DNA of 64,000 bases from Halorussus salinisoli. Its GTDB lineage: Archaea; Halobacteriota; Halobacteria; Halobacteriales; Haladaptataceae. Where the stretch lies: assembly GCA_005239435.1 (NCBI GenBank), contig SZNP01000007.1:62001-126000 (forward strand). Reading direction: 5' to 3'. Both the position numbers and the translations under genes were made by a program. Positions 54,090-63,767 of the stretch are shown one piece after another (the stretch's first letter is position 1; each line of letters starts with the position of its first letter). Under the pieces are notes generated by a model, which worked only from the letters and a program-made list of their open reading frames with translations, was not told the origin of the DNA and did no database searches.

Positions 54090-54977
54090 ATGATAGAAGT
54101 CGAAAATCTACGCAAAGTGTACGGCGACTTCACCGCCGTCGAGGGGAGTAGCTTCTCGGTCCCCGAAGGCGAAGTGTTCGGCGTCATCGGCCCGAACGGC
54201 GCGGGCAAGACCACGACCCTGAAGATGCTCGCCGGACTCGTGGAACCGACCGGCGGGTCGGCCCGAGTCGCTGGCTACGACGCCCAGGACTCCGAGATGC
54301 GACAGCATCTCGGGTTCCTGCCCGAGGAGTCGCCGCTCTACGAGGACATGACCGCCGTCTCCTATCTCCGGTTCTTCGCCGACCTCTACGACGTGCCGCC
54401 CGACGCGGCCCGCGAGCGCATCCACGACACCTTGGACCGCCTCGACCTGGACCACCGCGACCGCAAGATCGGCGACACGTCGAAGGGGATGACCCGGAAG
54501 GTCGCCATCGCGCGCTCGCTGGTCAACGACCCCGACGTGCTCATCTACGACGAACCCGCGAGCGGACTCGACCCCCTCACCACCAACTACATCATCGAGT
54601 TCACTCGCGACCTCGCCGAATCCGGCAAGACCGTCGTGTTCAGCGCGCACAACCTCTTCCACGTCGAGAGCATCTGCGACCGCGTGGCGGTGATGAACGA
54701 CGGCCGCATCGTCGCCCGCGGGAGCGTCGAGAACATCCGCGACGAACACGGCCGTACCGAGTACCGGGTCTACACCACGGTGGAGGTCGAGGGGTCGGTC
54801 CGAGAGAACGGCCACTACTGCCGCGCTGTCGAGAGCATGGACGCCGTCGAGGAGACCCGCGAACTCGCCGAGGCCGCGGGCGGCGAAGTCGCCGACATCC
54901 AGACCCACACGCCGAGCCTCGAAGACATCTTCCTCGACCTCGCCGAGGAGTCTCCGGACGTGGAGGGCCGCCCGTGA
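54090..54977 (+). CDS. ABC-2 type exporter ATP-binding protein
   Basis: 295 residues. Walker A GPNGAGKTTTLKML, ABC signature in DTSKGMTRKVAIARSL (degenerate SKGMT in place of LSGGQ), Walker B VLIYDEPASGLDP, H-loop VFSAHNLFHVE. This degenerate signature is common in NatA-type exporter ATPases. It begins an operon with two permease genes; its stop overlaps the GTG of the first permease (GTGA). The exported substrate is unknown. Confidence 0.9.
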   Translation: MIEVENLRKVYGDFTAVEGSSFSVPEGEVFGVIGPNGAGKTTTLKMLAGLVEPTGGSARVAGYDAQDSEMRQHLGFLPEESPLYEDMTAVSYLRFFADLYDVPPDAARERIHDTLDRLDLDHRDRKIGDTSKGMTRKVAIARSLVNDPDVLIYDEPASGLDPLTTNYIIEFTRDLAESGKTVVFSAHNLFHVESICDRVAVMNDGRIVARGSVENIRDEHGRTEYRVYTTVEVEGSVRENGHYCRAVESMDAVEETRELAEAAGGEVADIQTHTPSLEDIFLDLAEESPDVEGRP

Positions 54978-56851
54978 AACTCCGAAAGACCCTCCGCATC
55001 GCGCGCTGGGAGGTCTCGAAGAACGCGGGGCAACTCGACCGCCGGACCGTCGCGGTCGGAGTCGTCGTCCTGCTCGCGGTTGGCGCGCTCACCCCGATGG
55101 TCGCCAGCGAGGGCGTCACCCTCGACGACGGCATCTACCGGGTCGGCGTCTCGCAGGACAGCCCGTACTACGAACCGGTCGCGCAGGACCCGACGTTCGT
55201 CGCGGTCGAACCGAACGACGGCAGGGCGTTGCGAGACGACGTAGACGTTCGCATCGATTCGGACGGGTCGTTCGCGTGGGACGATACGCCGAAAGGGCAG
55301 GCTGCACTTGCGGAACTCCAGAAGTCCCTCGAGCGGTACAACGACCGGATGATGTCCCGGGAGTCCGACCAGGCCGCCGCTTTCCCGGTGGAAGTCTCGG
55401 TTCGCTACGAATCGCAGGACGACCTCCGCGCGACCGGTGGAGGCTCCGGGTCGGCCGCCACGCGCACGGCCCGAGAGGGCGAGAAACGTCTCGGCGGCGG
55501 CGAAAGCCAGAGTTCCGGCGGCGACTCCGGCGGTGAGTCCGGCGGGTCGGCCACCGCCTCGCCCGGCGATAGCGAGGAGACGAGCGACGGACCCGTGCAG
55601 GCACCCTCCGTCGGAAGCGGCGGGTCGCTGTTCGGCGGGAACGAGCGCAGTGGGACCCCCGCCGACGTCGCGCCGCCGTTCCCCTTCGAGTCGCTCGTGC
55701 TGGCGTTCGCGTTCGTCCTGCCGATGAACTTCGTGATTCAGGCGTACGCCTCCACCATTCTGGACGAACGCATCAACGACCGCGGCGAACTCCTGCTGGT
55801 CTCGCCGGTTTCGCGCGGCGACATCATCGCGGGCAAGACCCTGCCGTACCTCCTCGGGATGGTCGCCATCGCCTCGGTGACGGCGGTCGGCATCGCCACC
55901 CTGACGCCCACTGCGGAGGGGGCCGTGGCGGTCCTCTCAACCGCCGCGGCGTCGGTCTCGGCAGTGATTCCCATCGCGCTCCTGTTCCTCGCGTCGTCGT
56001 TCGTGGGCGCGATGTTCGCCCGGTCGTTCAAGGAGTTGACGTTCGTTACGGTCACGCTTTCGGTGTTTCTGACGAGTTACGCCTTCGTGCCGGCGATTTT
56101 TACGAACGTCCATCCAGTCGCGGCCATCTCGCCACTGACGCTCGTCGTGAAGGCCCTGCGCGGAACCGCGTTCTCGCTCGGCGAGTACGCCTTCTCGACC
56201 GGGCCGCTCTACCTCTCGGCGGGCGTCCTCTTCGCGCTCGGGGCGGGCGTCTACCGCGAGGAAGACATGTTCACTCAGCGCCCGGTTCCCCTCAAGTTCC
56301 TCGACGCGCTCGATAGCCAGATTTCGGGTCGGCGCTCCGTGGCGAAGTTGAGCGCGCTCTCGATTCCGTTCGTCTTCGTCGGGGAACTGCTCGCGGTGGC
56401 GCTCCTGTTCGCGCTCCCCGTCTCGCTCTCGATGCCGGTCCTGCTCGTCGCCATCGCCTTCGTGGAGGAGGTCGCCAAGAGCGTCCACGTCTACGCCGGA
56501 TTCGTCCACTCGCGGTTCGAGCGGACGCTCCGGTCGGCCGCGGTTCTGGGGTGTCTCTCGGGACTGGGCTTCTTCCTCGGCGAGAAGGCGACCGCGGTGG
56601 CCCAGTTGGTCGGTCTGCCCGACCTCGAACTCGGGCAGGCGGCGTTCGGCACCGTGACGGGCCTCGGCGTCGAAACCTCGCCGCTGGTCCTGCTCGGCCT
56701 GCTGTTCGCTCCCCTCGCGCTCCACGCCGTCACGGCGACGATTACGGCCTCTGGGGCGACTCGGGACCGAAACTGGTACGTCGCCACGCTGGCGGTGGCG
56801 ACCCTCGCTCACGCCGTCTACAACCTAACGGTGGTGAGCTACCTTGGGTAA
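54974..56851 (+). CDS. ABC-2 permease with PrsW/CPBP-like C-terminal domain
   Basis: 625 residues from GTG. Residues ~1-430 form an ABC-2/NatB-type permease: one N-terminal segment, a large outside loop with a G/S/D-rich stretch (residues ~155-225), then the permease core with DERINDRGELLLVSPVSRGD. Residues ~450-625 are another membrane block with FVEEVAKSVHVYAGF (EE-x-x-K), FFLGEKATAVAQL and terminal LAHAVYNL, the motif order of PrsW/CPBP intramembrane proteases. It overlaps the ATPase gene by 4 bases and the second permease by 8. Confidence 0.8.
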   Translation: MKLRKTLRIARWEVSKNAGQLDRRTVAVGVVVLLAVGALTPMVASEGVTLDDGIYRVGVSQDSPYYEPVAQDPTFVAVEPNDGRALRDDVDVRIDSDGSFAWDDTPKGQAALAELQKSLERYNDRMMSRESDQAAAFPVEVSVRYESQDDLRATGGGSGSAATRTAREGEKRLGGGESQSSGGDSGGESGGSATASPGDSEETSDGPVQAPSVGSGGSLFGGNERSGTPADVAPPFPFESLVLAFAFVLPMNFVIQAYASTILDERINDRGELLLVSPVSRGDIIAGKTLPYLLGMVAIASVTAVGIATLTPTAEGAVAVLSTAAASVSAVIPIALLFLASSFVGAMFARSFKELTFVTVTLSVFLTSYAFVPAIFTNVHPVAAISPLTLVVKALRGTAFSLGEYAFSTGPLYLSAGVLFALGAGVYREEDMFTQRPVPLKFLDALDSQISGRRSVAKLSALSIPFVFVGELLAVALLFALPVSLSMPVLLVAIAFVEEVAKSVHVYAGFVHSRFERTLRSAAVLGCLSGLGFFLGEKATAVAQLVGLPDLELGQAAFGTVTGLGVETSPLVLLGLLFAPLALHAVTATITASGATRDRNWYVATLAVATLAHAVYNLTVVSYLG

Positions 56852-57893
56852 GCGCCTGACGGTCGCTCGCAGGGAGTTGGCGTCGCTCCGGAGCGAGAAG
56901 ACCATCGTGCTGGCCATCCTCATCCAGTTGTTCGTCGCGGCGTTCTCGTCGTTCCTCGCCGTGGGGTTGGTCTCGCTCTACGACCCCGGGTCGGTGTCGA
57001 ACCAGTTCGTCGTGGAGTTCGGCGTCACGGGCGAGGCGGGCGAGGACCTCACGCCCGTCATCGAGGACGAGCAGGGTTGGCGCGCCGTCGAGTACGGCGA
57101 CGAGTCGGCCGCGATGCGGGATTTCGACCGAGGTGAGATTCACGCCGTCCTCTGTGTCGAGCGTGCGCCCGACGGCCGGGCGCGCGTCCGCGCAGTCGCG
57201 CCCGACGGAAACGTCCGGACGACGCTGGTCGTGACCCAGATAAAGGGCGTCTTGGAGGCGTTCGAGCGCCACGAGCGCGGTCGACTGAGTTCCCGACTCG
57301 AGCGCCTACCGGTCGAGCTCCCGCCCGATTCGTCGTCCAGCCCCTACTTCGGTTTCACCTACACCGTGCTGGTACCCCTCCTCACGTTCCTGCCGGTGTT
57401 CGTCAGCGGGAGCATCGCGGTGGACGCCATCGCCGAGGAGTACGACAGGGGCACGCTGGAACTCCTCCGGGTGACGCCACTGACCGCGACCGACATCGTG
57501 GACGGGAAGATGCTCGCGATGGGAGTCCTCGCGCCCGTGCAGGCTGGCGCGTGGCTGGCGCTCCTGTCGTTCAACGGGACCAGTATCGCCAACCCCGCCG
57601 AAATCCTCCTGCTCGTGACGGGCTTCTCGGTCGGCGTAGTCACGATGGGCGCGACTGCCGCGCTGGCGTTCCGCGAGCGCAAGCAGGCCCAGTTCCTCTT
57701 CTCAATGGGCGTGGTGGTCGCGTTCAGCGCGACCTACCTCCTGCCGGAGTCGCCCGCCAACGCGGTGGCGAAACTGGCTATCGGGAGTCCGACCCAGTCG
57801 ACCCACCTCTCGGTCGTGGGCTATCTGGTGGTCTCGCTCGTGGCGTTCGCGGGGCTTCGGCGACTGGTGGGTCGGCGAGGACTCGATTCGTAG
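56844..57893 (+). CDS. ABC-2 type exporter permease
   Basis: 349 residues from a TTG start that overlaps the previous stop by 8 bases. One N-terminal segment, an extracellular loop (residues ~45-160), then five membrane segments with EEYDRGTLELLRVTPLTATD, the exporter coupling-helix signature, and ending LRRLVGRRGLDS. Pairs with the first permease to form the channel driven by the ATPase at 54090. The start is uncertain because TTG is rare in haloarchaea, but the overlap supports translational coupling. Confidence 0.88.
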   Translation: MGKRLTVARRELASLRSEKTIVLAILIQLFVAAFSSFLAVGLVSLYDPGSVSNQFVVEFGVTGEAGEDLTPVIEDEQGWRAVEYGDESAAMRDFDRGEIHAVLCVERAPDGRARVRAVAPDGNVRTTLVVTQIKGVLEAFERHERGRLSSRLERLPVELPPDSSSSPYFGFTYTVLVPLLTFLPVFVSGSIAVDAIAEEYDRGTLELLRVTPLTATDIVDGKMLAMGVLAPVQAGAWLALLSFNGTSIANPAEILLLVTGFSVGVVTMGATAALAFRERKQAQFLFSMGVVVAFSATYLLPESPANAVAKLAIGSPTQSTHLSVVGYLVVSLVAFAGLRRLVGRRGLDS

Positions 57894-57935
57894 GGCCGTC
57901 ACCTTTAGCCCGCTCACTCCCGCCAGTTGTAGCAC

Positions 57936-58151
57936 ATGAGTTCCGACGCGCCTCCCCGGTGGGAGTACCGAGTCGTCAAACCACCGCGCGAACCCTCGCA
58001 GAAGGAGGCCCGCGACCCCACGGCCACGCTTGACGAGTTCGCCGACGACGGGTGGGAACTCGACCAGACAATCGACTACGTCGGCGGCGGGACCAAGTTC
58101 CTCGTCTTCAGACGACCCGCCGGAGCGGACGCCGAGGCCGACGATGAGTGA
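57936..58151 (+). CDS. DUF4177-like small protein
   Basis: 71 residues. WEYRVVKPPREP near the start and LDEFADDGWELDQTIDY followed by TKFLVFRR match the short DUF4177 pattern (an aromatic strand, then L-x-x-x-G-x-x-GWEL, then a terminal strand). The family is widespread, often next to membrane proteins, with unknown function. The C-terminus is acidic. The next gene begins 41 bases on and probably shares the transcript. Confidence 0.75.
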   Translation: MSSDAPPRWEYRVVKPPREPSQKEARDPTATLDEFADDGWELDQTIDYVGGGTKFLVFRRPAGADAEADDE

Positions 58152-58192
58152 GAGTGGAGGTCCGACGGTGAGAGAGACCGGAGGCTCGGACG

Positions 58193-59221
58193 ATGAGTAA
58201 ATCCGGCGAGTCAGACGCGATTCGGTCGGCCAACACGCTCCGCGAGCGCGTCGAACTCAACCGATTCTACAACTGGTTCCTCCTCGGGGGCAATCGGTTC
58301 GTCGTGACCGGCCTGTTGGCGGTGGTCGTCTTCGGGACGTTCGTCGCGGTCAGCACCGTCGTCGTCCCGTCGCTCGAAGTCGCAATTCGGTCGGCCGACA
58401 CCGTAGAGACCATGTTCTCGACCATGATTGGGACCGTCATCACGGGGACGACGCTGGTCGTCACCATCAGCCAGTTGGTCATCTCGCAGGAGAACGGACC
58501 GCTGGGCGACCAGCGCCAGCGGATGAGCGACGCGATGGACTTCCGAACCTACGCGACCGAACTGTTCGAGACGGCCCCCGAAGCAGACCCCGCGGCGTTC
58601 CTCGGACAACTCCTCGAAGCGAACCGACGCCGGGCGGACGCGCTCGAGGAACGACTCGCCGACAACGACGACGAGGACCTCCGCGAGGAGGTCGGCGAGT
58701 TGCTCGACAGTCTGCGGAACAACACCGAGACGGCGCTGAGCCAACTCGAAGGAGCGCAGTTCGGCACGTTCGAAGTGGTGGGTGCGGCGCTCGACTACAA
58801 CTACTCGTGGAAGATATATCAGATAGAACGACTCACCGACACCTTCGCCGACAGTCTGGACGAAGGCGACCGAGAGGCGTTCCGCGAGTTGGAGACGGCG
58901 CTGACCATGTTCGGCCCGGCGCGCGAACACATCAAGACGCTGTACTTCCAGTGGGAACTCATCGACCTCTCGCGGTACATCCTCTACGCCGCGGTCCCGG
59001 CGCTGGTCGTGGCCGGGACGATGCTCGCGTTCGTCGGCGCCGAGACGTTTGCGGGCGCTATGCTCGGCGTTCCGACCGTCACGTGGGTCGTCGGGGTCGC
59101 GTTCACCGTCACGCTCGTCCCGTTCCTGCTGTTTCTCACCTACATCCTGCGAATCGTCGTCGTAGCGAAATACACGCTCGCAATCGGGCCGTTCGTCCTC
59201 CGGCAGTCGTTCAGTGAGTGA
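58193..59221 (+). CDS. Haloarchaeal membrane protein, paralogue of 38152-39165
   Basis: 342 residues. Two N-terminal membrane segments (NRFVVTGLLAVVVFG and TTLVVTISQLVISQENG) are followed by a ~170-residue acidic helical domain, then YFQWELIDLSRYILYAAVPA and a second pair of membrane segments. It follows the order and spacing of the 38-kb protein (FADSLD versus YADSLPDD, and HIKTLYFQWELIDLSRYILY versus YFKTVYVQKELAYLSRILLY). Function unknown. It follows the DUF4177-like gene, suggesting a functional pair. Confidence 0.7.
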   Translation: MSKSGESDAIRSANTLRERVELNRFYNWFLLGGNRFVVTGLLAVVVFGTFVAVSTVVVPSLEVAIRSADTVETMFSTMIGTVITGTTLVVTISQLVISQENGPLGDQRQRMSDAMDFRTYATELFETAPEADPAAFLGQLLEANRRRADALEERLADNDDEDLREEVGELLDSLRNNTETALSQLEGAQFGTFEVVGAALDYNYSWKIYQIERLTDTFADSLDEGDREAFRELETALTMFGPAREHIKTLYFQWELIDLSRYILYAAVPALVVAGTMLAFVGAETFAGAMLGVPTVTWVVGVAFTVTLVPFLLFLTYILRIVVVAKYTLAIGPFVLRQSFSE

Positions 59222-59323
59222 CGACCAGTCGAATCTTCGAGATGCCGGTCGGCGTGAACCCGTCTCTGGTTGTACTTCGTTGCTAACGCGGTGTACTTGG
59301 GTCTCCACGGTGTACCGGACTGC

Positions 59324-60712
59324 ATGACGAACCGAGGGAACGCCAGAACCCCGCCCGGCCCGAACGGTCTCCCGGTCGTCGGGAGCCTGCCCACGTACGC
59401 CCGCGACCCGTTCGACTTCGAGCGCCGGATGCACCGCGAGTACGGCGACGTGGTTCGCTGGAAACTTCCCGGTGGGTGGATGTACCACCTCGCGGACCCC
59501 GATCACATCGAACACGTCCTCGTGCAGAACAACGGCAACTACGTGAAGGGCGAGGCGTTTCAGGAGACGCTCGGTCCTGTTCTGGGAAACGGCCTGCTCA
59601 ACGCCGAAGGCGAGTTCTGGCGGCGACAACGCCACCTCGTCGAACCCGCGTTCCACCCCGACCGCATCTCGACGTACGCCGAGATGATGGTAGACGCCTC
59701 CGAGCGCGGAACGACGGGATGGCGAGACGGTGAGACTCGAGACGTTCACGCCGAGATGACCGCGCTCACGCTCGAAATCGTCGGCCGGGCGCTGTTCGGC
59801 GTGGATTTACGCGACGAGTCCGTGCGCGTCGGCGAAGCGCTGGAGGTCGTGATGGCCGGATCGGAGTTCTCGCTGACCGACCTGCTCCCCGAGGCGATTC
59901 CGACGCCCGGCCGCCGCCGGTTCGACGCGGCAGTCGAGACGCTGGAGCGCGTAGTCGCCCGCATCGTCCGCGAGCGCAAGCGGAATCCGACCGACGAGGA
60001 CGTGGTGTCGATGCTCCTCTCGGCCCGCGACGAGGCGGGCGAGGGGATGAGCGACCGGCAGGTCTACGACGAGGTGATGACCCTCCTGCTCGCCGGCCAC
60101 GAGACCACCGCGCTGGCGCTCACGTTCACCTTCTTCCTGCTCGCCCAGCACGGCGACGTAGAGCGGAAACTGGTCGCGGAGTTGGAACGAGAGTTGGGCG
60201 GCGACCCGCCGACGATGGCGGACGTAGGCGACCTCACCTACCTCGAACGAGTCGTGCAGGAGTCGATGCGCCTTTACCCACCGGTGCCGGGCATCGTCCG
60301 CGAACCGGTCGAGGACGACCGCGTGGGCGACTACCGGATTCCCGCTGGCGTGACGGTCAGCATGAGCCAGCACGTCGTCCATCGCGACCCCCGTTGGTAC
60401 GACGACCCGATGGCGTTCCGACCGGAACGCTGGACCGACGGGTTCCGCGAGTCGCTGCCGCGACTCGCCTACTTCCCGTTCGCGGCCGGGCCGCGCCGGT
60501 GCATCGGCGACCGCTTCGCCCTGCTGGAGGCCCGCCTCGTGTTGGCGACGATTCTTCAGGAGTATCATCTCGAACTGGTCTCCTCGCCCGCGCTCGACCT
60601 CCGGCCGAGCATCACAGCCCGGCCGAAGAACCCGGTCGAGATGAAGGTTCACGAGCGAGAGGGAAGTCGATGGGACGTGTCGCAGAGCGAAGTCGAGCCG
60701 GCGATGGACTAA
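59324..60712 (+). CDS. Cytochrome P450
   Basis: 462 residues from ATG 59324. Proline-rich start (TPPGPNGLPVVGS), I-helix oxygen-activation motif LAGHETTAL, K-helix ExxR (QESMRLYPP), PERF-type FRPERW, and the haem ligand Cys393 in FAAGPRRCIGDRF. No membrane anchor, so it is probably soluble. Class CYP1xx-like by motif order; the substrate cannot be inferred. No ferredoxin or reductase gene adjoins. A 17-bp hairpin lies 117 bases downstream. Confidence 0.95.
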   Translation: MTNRGNARTPPGPNGLPVVGSLPTYARDPFDFERRMHREYGDVVRWKLPGGWMYHLADPDHIEHVLVQNNGNYVKGEAFQETLGPVLGNGLLNAEGEFWRRQRHLVEPAFHPDRISTYAEMMVDASERGTTGWRDGETRDVHAEMTALTLEIVGRALFGVDLRDESVRVGEALEVVMAGSEFSLTDLLPEAIPTPGRRRFDAAVETLERVVARIVRERKRNPTDEDVVSMLLSARDEAGEGMSDRQVYDEVMTLLLAGHETTALALTFTFFLLAQHGDVERKLVAELERELGGDPPTMADVGDLTYLERVVQESMRLYPPVPGIVREPVEDDRVGDYRIPAGVTVSMSQHVVHRDPRWYDDPMAFRPERWTDGFRESLPRLAYFPFAAGPRRCIGDRFALLEARLVLATILQEYHLELVSSPALDLRPSITARPKNPVEMKVHEREGSRWDVSQSEVEPAMD

Positions 60713-60828
60713 ATTTATATTTCTTATTACATATTTTTTATTTGTGGTAGTATTATATAGTTGTCTTTAGATTGCGTATTCGTTTGCTCGAATCGGTGGG
60801 TGGTCCCGTCGGTGGTTGGCTACCGCGT

Positions 60829-60879
60829 GCGTTCGCGCTCGGCCGTGACCGCACCGCAGATGCGGCCGAGCGCGAACGC
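60829..60879. terminator. Perfect 17-bp hairpin between the P450 and dehydrogenase genes
   Basis: Arms 60829-60845 (GCGTTCGCGCTCGGCCG) and 60863-60879 are perfect inverted copies around a 17-base loop. It is the longest inverted repeat I saw in the window. It could end the P450 transcript or be a repeat remnant; it is too far from the dehydrogenase promoter (60967) to be an obvious operator. Confidence 0.45.
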
Positions 60880-60966
60880 GGCGCGTCCTGTAGTCTGTGG
60901 CGATTCGCGGACCCGTGGTCTGAGAAGGTTCTCGAACTCGTGGTCGGACAAGATTCGCGTCCAAAG

Positions 60967-60972
60967 TTTAAG
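60967..60972 (+). promoter_or_regulatory. TATA box of the FAD-linked dehydrogenase gene
   Basis: TTTAAG centred about 26 bases before the ATG at 60996, so the mRNA is probably leaderless. Confidence 0.6.
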
Positions 60973-60995
60973 CCGCTCCCGAACCACGTTAGCGT

Positions 60996-62429
60996 ATGGC
61001 ATACGACTGTTCGTTCCTCTCGGACCTCGCGCTCGACGGCGAGGTGTCGTTCGGCGACTCGGCGCGCGAGAGCCACGCGGCCGACTTCGGCGCGGACGAG
61101 CGCGGACAGGGCGTCACGCCCGACGCCGTGGTCTGGCCCGAAACGACCGCCGACGTGTCGGCCGTCCTGTCCGCGGCGGACGACCGACGGGTCCCCGTCA
61201 CGCCCTACGCCGCGGGGACCAGTCTGGAGGGCAACGCCGTCCCCGTCCATCGCGGAATCAGCCTCGACTGCTCGCGGATGGACTCGGTGCTGGACGTGCG
61301 CGCCGACGACTTCCAGATCGACGTGGAACCCGGCGTCTACGGCTCTGCGGTGGACGAGGCGGTCGCCGACGAGGGCCTGTTCTTCCCGCCGCTCCCCTCG
61401 TCGGGCGACATCTCGACCGTCGGCGGGATGGTCGCCAACGACGCCTCCGGCATGAAGACCGTGAAGTACGGCGAGGTGTCCGACTGGGTGCTGGAGTTGG
61501 AAGTCGTCCTCGCCGACGGGTCGGTCGTCACGGCGGGGAGCAAGGCCGCGAAAACGTCGAGCGGCTACAACCTGAAGGACATCTTCGTCGGGAGCGAGGG
61601 CACTCTCGGAGTCGTCACGCGCGCGACCCTCGAACTCGCGGGCAGGCCAGCGCAGATTCGCGGCGCTCGCGCGCTCTTCCCGTCGCTCGACCACGCCGCC
61701 GAGGCCGTCTTCGACGCCGTGCGCTCGGGCGTGGACGTGGCGACCATCGAACTCGTGGACGCCGATTCGGCCCGGATGGCCAACGCCTACACCGGCACCG
61801 ACCTGCCGGACGTGCCGACCGTCTTCCTCGAGTTCCACGCCGACTACGGCGTCGAACGCGAGATCGAGTTCTGCCGCGAGGTGTTCGCCGACCACGGCGT
61901 CCGGCAGTTCGAGACGGCCGACGACGGCGCGGCGATGGACGACCTCTGGGAGGCCCGCGAGGACCTCGCGTACGCCATCCAACTCTGGGACCCCGACCTG
62001 ACCGCGCTCCACCCCGGCGACGTGACGGTGCCCATCAGCGACTACCCCGAGATGGTGAAGTTCGTAAAAGGTCTCGCCGACGACCGTGACCTGCTGGTCC
62101 CTTGCTTCGGCCACGCCGGCGACGGCAACCTCCACTACTCGGTGCTGGTGGACGAGGACGACGACGAACAGGTCGACGCCGCCGAGGAGGTGTACCGGGC
62201 CACCGTCGAGATGGCCATCGACCTCGGCGGCACCGCGACCGGCGAACACGGCATCGGACTCGGCAAGCGCGACTTTCTGGAGGTCGAACACGGCTCCGAG
62301 TCCGTCGAGGCGATGCGCCGCCTCAAGCGCGCGTTCGACCCGCGCGACACTCTGAACCCCGGAAAGATATTCCCCGAGACCGCCGGGGGCGAGCGCGTGC
62401 GAGCGGACTCGGCCGACGACGTTCGATGA
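60996..62429 (+). CDS. FAD-binding dehydrogenase, D-lactate/glycolate oxidase type
   Basis: 477 residues. PCMH FAD domain with VTPYAAGTSLEGNAVPVHRG, PPLPSSGDISTVGGMVAND and SGYNLKDIFVGSEGTLGVVT. The C-terminal FAD-oxidase domain has CFGHAGDGNLHYSV (metal- and substrate-binding HAGDGN motif), TATGEHGIGLGKRDFL and a terminal DPRDTLNPGKIFP. This is the GlcD/DLD family, oxidising D-2-hydroxy acids and passing electrons to the respiratory chain or a partner. No GlcE/GlcF-type subunit is adjacent. Transcribed alone. Confidence 0.9.
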   Translation: MAYDCSFLSDLALDGEVSFGDSARESHAADFGADERGQGVTPDAVVWPETTADVSAVLSAADDRRVPVTPYAAGTSLEGNAVPVHRGISLDCSRMDSVLDVRADDFQIDVEPGVYGSAVDEAVADEGLFFPPLPSSGDISTVGGMVANDASGMKTVKYGEVSDWVLELEVVLADGSVVTAGSKAAKTSSGYNLKDIFVGSEGTLGVVTRATLELAGRPAQIRGARALFPSLDHAAEAVFDAVRSGVDVATIELVDADSARMANAYTGTDLPDVPTVFLEFHADYGVEREIEFCREVFADHGVRQFETADDGAAMDDLWEAREDLAYAIQLWDPDLTALHPGDVTVPISDYPEMVKFVKGLADDRDLLVPCFGHAGDGNLHYSVLVDEDDDEQVDAAEEVYRATVEMAIDLGGTATGEHGIGLGKRDFLEVEHGSESVEAMRRLKRAFDPRDTLNPGKIFPETAGGERVRADSADDVR

Positions 62430-62525
62430 AGTCGGGTCTGCACCGTGTTACGGGGCGGGCGGTCTCGGACGTCGACCGTGAACTCTGTCCCAAAGCTAAT
62501 GGAATTCTCTCTGGAAGTTACCGTC

Positions 62526-63603
62526 ATGGTGCGCCGCGCTCTCTGGCGGTGGTCCCCGGCGGTGGTCCTCGCGGTCGGCGGGACGCTGTTCGCCGCGTCC
62601 GTGGCGCACCACGTAACGGAAGTCGGCCGGCTCGACCGACTCAACGGTCCGATGTTGGCGCTAGCGCCCGACACGGGACGTTGGCGATGACGGTCGCGTA
62701 CGGCGGCTACCGGTTGGCCGACTCCGAACTCGCGCCCGAACATCGGTGGCAGGTCGCCAAGTGGTGTCTCCTCGGAATCGTCGTCCTCGTCGGAACCACC
62801 GCGGCGGGCGTCCTCGTCCGTCGATTCGAGGGCCGAATCGTCGCCGAACCGACGTTCCAACTCCTGCTCACGGCCGACGCGGGTGCGGTCGCGGGACTGG
62901 TTGCCGGCTACTACAACGCCCGAAATCGGACGAACGCCCGGCAGGCCGAGCGAGCGACGACGACGCTCCAGTTCGTCAACGACCTCTTTCGACACGACGT
63001 CAAGAATCACACGAGCGCCATCTTGGCCCACGCGGGCGTCATCCGGGCCGAGAGCACGACGAACGGGTGGCCGACTCCGTGGCCACCATCCGCGAGCAGG
63101 CCCGCGAAGTGAACGCGCTCGTCGAGAACGCGGAGGCGATAGTCGAGACGGTCTCGGAAGACGCCGGGGTCGGTCGAGTCGACCTCTCGACCGTCGCCGC
63201 CGAGTCGGCCGACCACGTCGCGGAGACGTTCGACGCCACCGTCACCACCGACCTGCCCGAGCGTGCGCCTGCGGCCGCCAACGACGCGGTTCAGTCCGTC
63301 GTGAACAACCTCGCGGAGAACGCCCTCGAACACAACGACGCCGACGACCCGCGGGTCGAACTGGCGGTCACGAACTGCGACGAGTCGGTTCGGCTTCGCG
63401 TGGCGGACAACGGCCCCGGCATCGCCGACTCGCGCAAACCCGAACACTTCGAACCGAACGACGGAAGCCGACACGGCGGCGGTCTCCATCTGATGGAGAC
63501 GCTCGTCGAGAGCTACGGCGGGGAGGTCCGGGTCGAAGACAGCGACGCGGGCGGTACGGCGTTCGTCGTGGAGTTACCTCGATGCGACTCGGACTTCCTT
63601 TAA
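62526..63603 (+). pseudogene. Histidine kinase gene broken by two frameshifts
   Basis: Coding moves through three frames. Frame 1 from ATG 62526 encodes two membrane segments and stops at 62690. Frame 2 continues with TVAYGGYRLADSELAPEHRW, more membrane helices and the H-box FRHDVKNHTSAILAHAG. Frame 3 (from about 63060) carries VADSVATIREQAREVNAL, N-box NLAENALEHN, G1 DNGPGIAD and G2 GGGLHLMETLV. Together they make one sensible sensor kinase of ~355 residues. Breaks lie near 62670-62690 and 63057-63065. Either a pseudogene or assembly errors. Confidence 0.75.
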
Positions 63604-63735
63604 GTGCTTCTGGCGACAAGGGATAGATACGAGGGAAGACGGCTCGTTCTACCGGACTCAGTTCTCGACAGTCACGTCTCTCGACACGGGATGGTCGAAT
63701 CTCCAAACTCGTCGGCGCTTCGTCTCAGGCACATG

Positions 63736-63741
63736 TTTAAA
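63736..63741 (+). promoter_or_regulatory. TATA box of the last gene
   Basis: TTTAAA centred about 29 bases before the ATG at 63768. Confidence 0.5.
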
Positions 63742-63767
63742 CTGTCCCCGCGAACTACAGACCAGTA

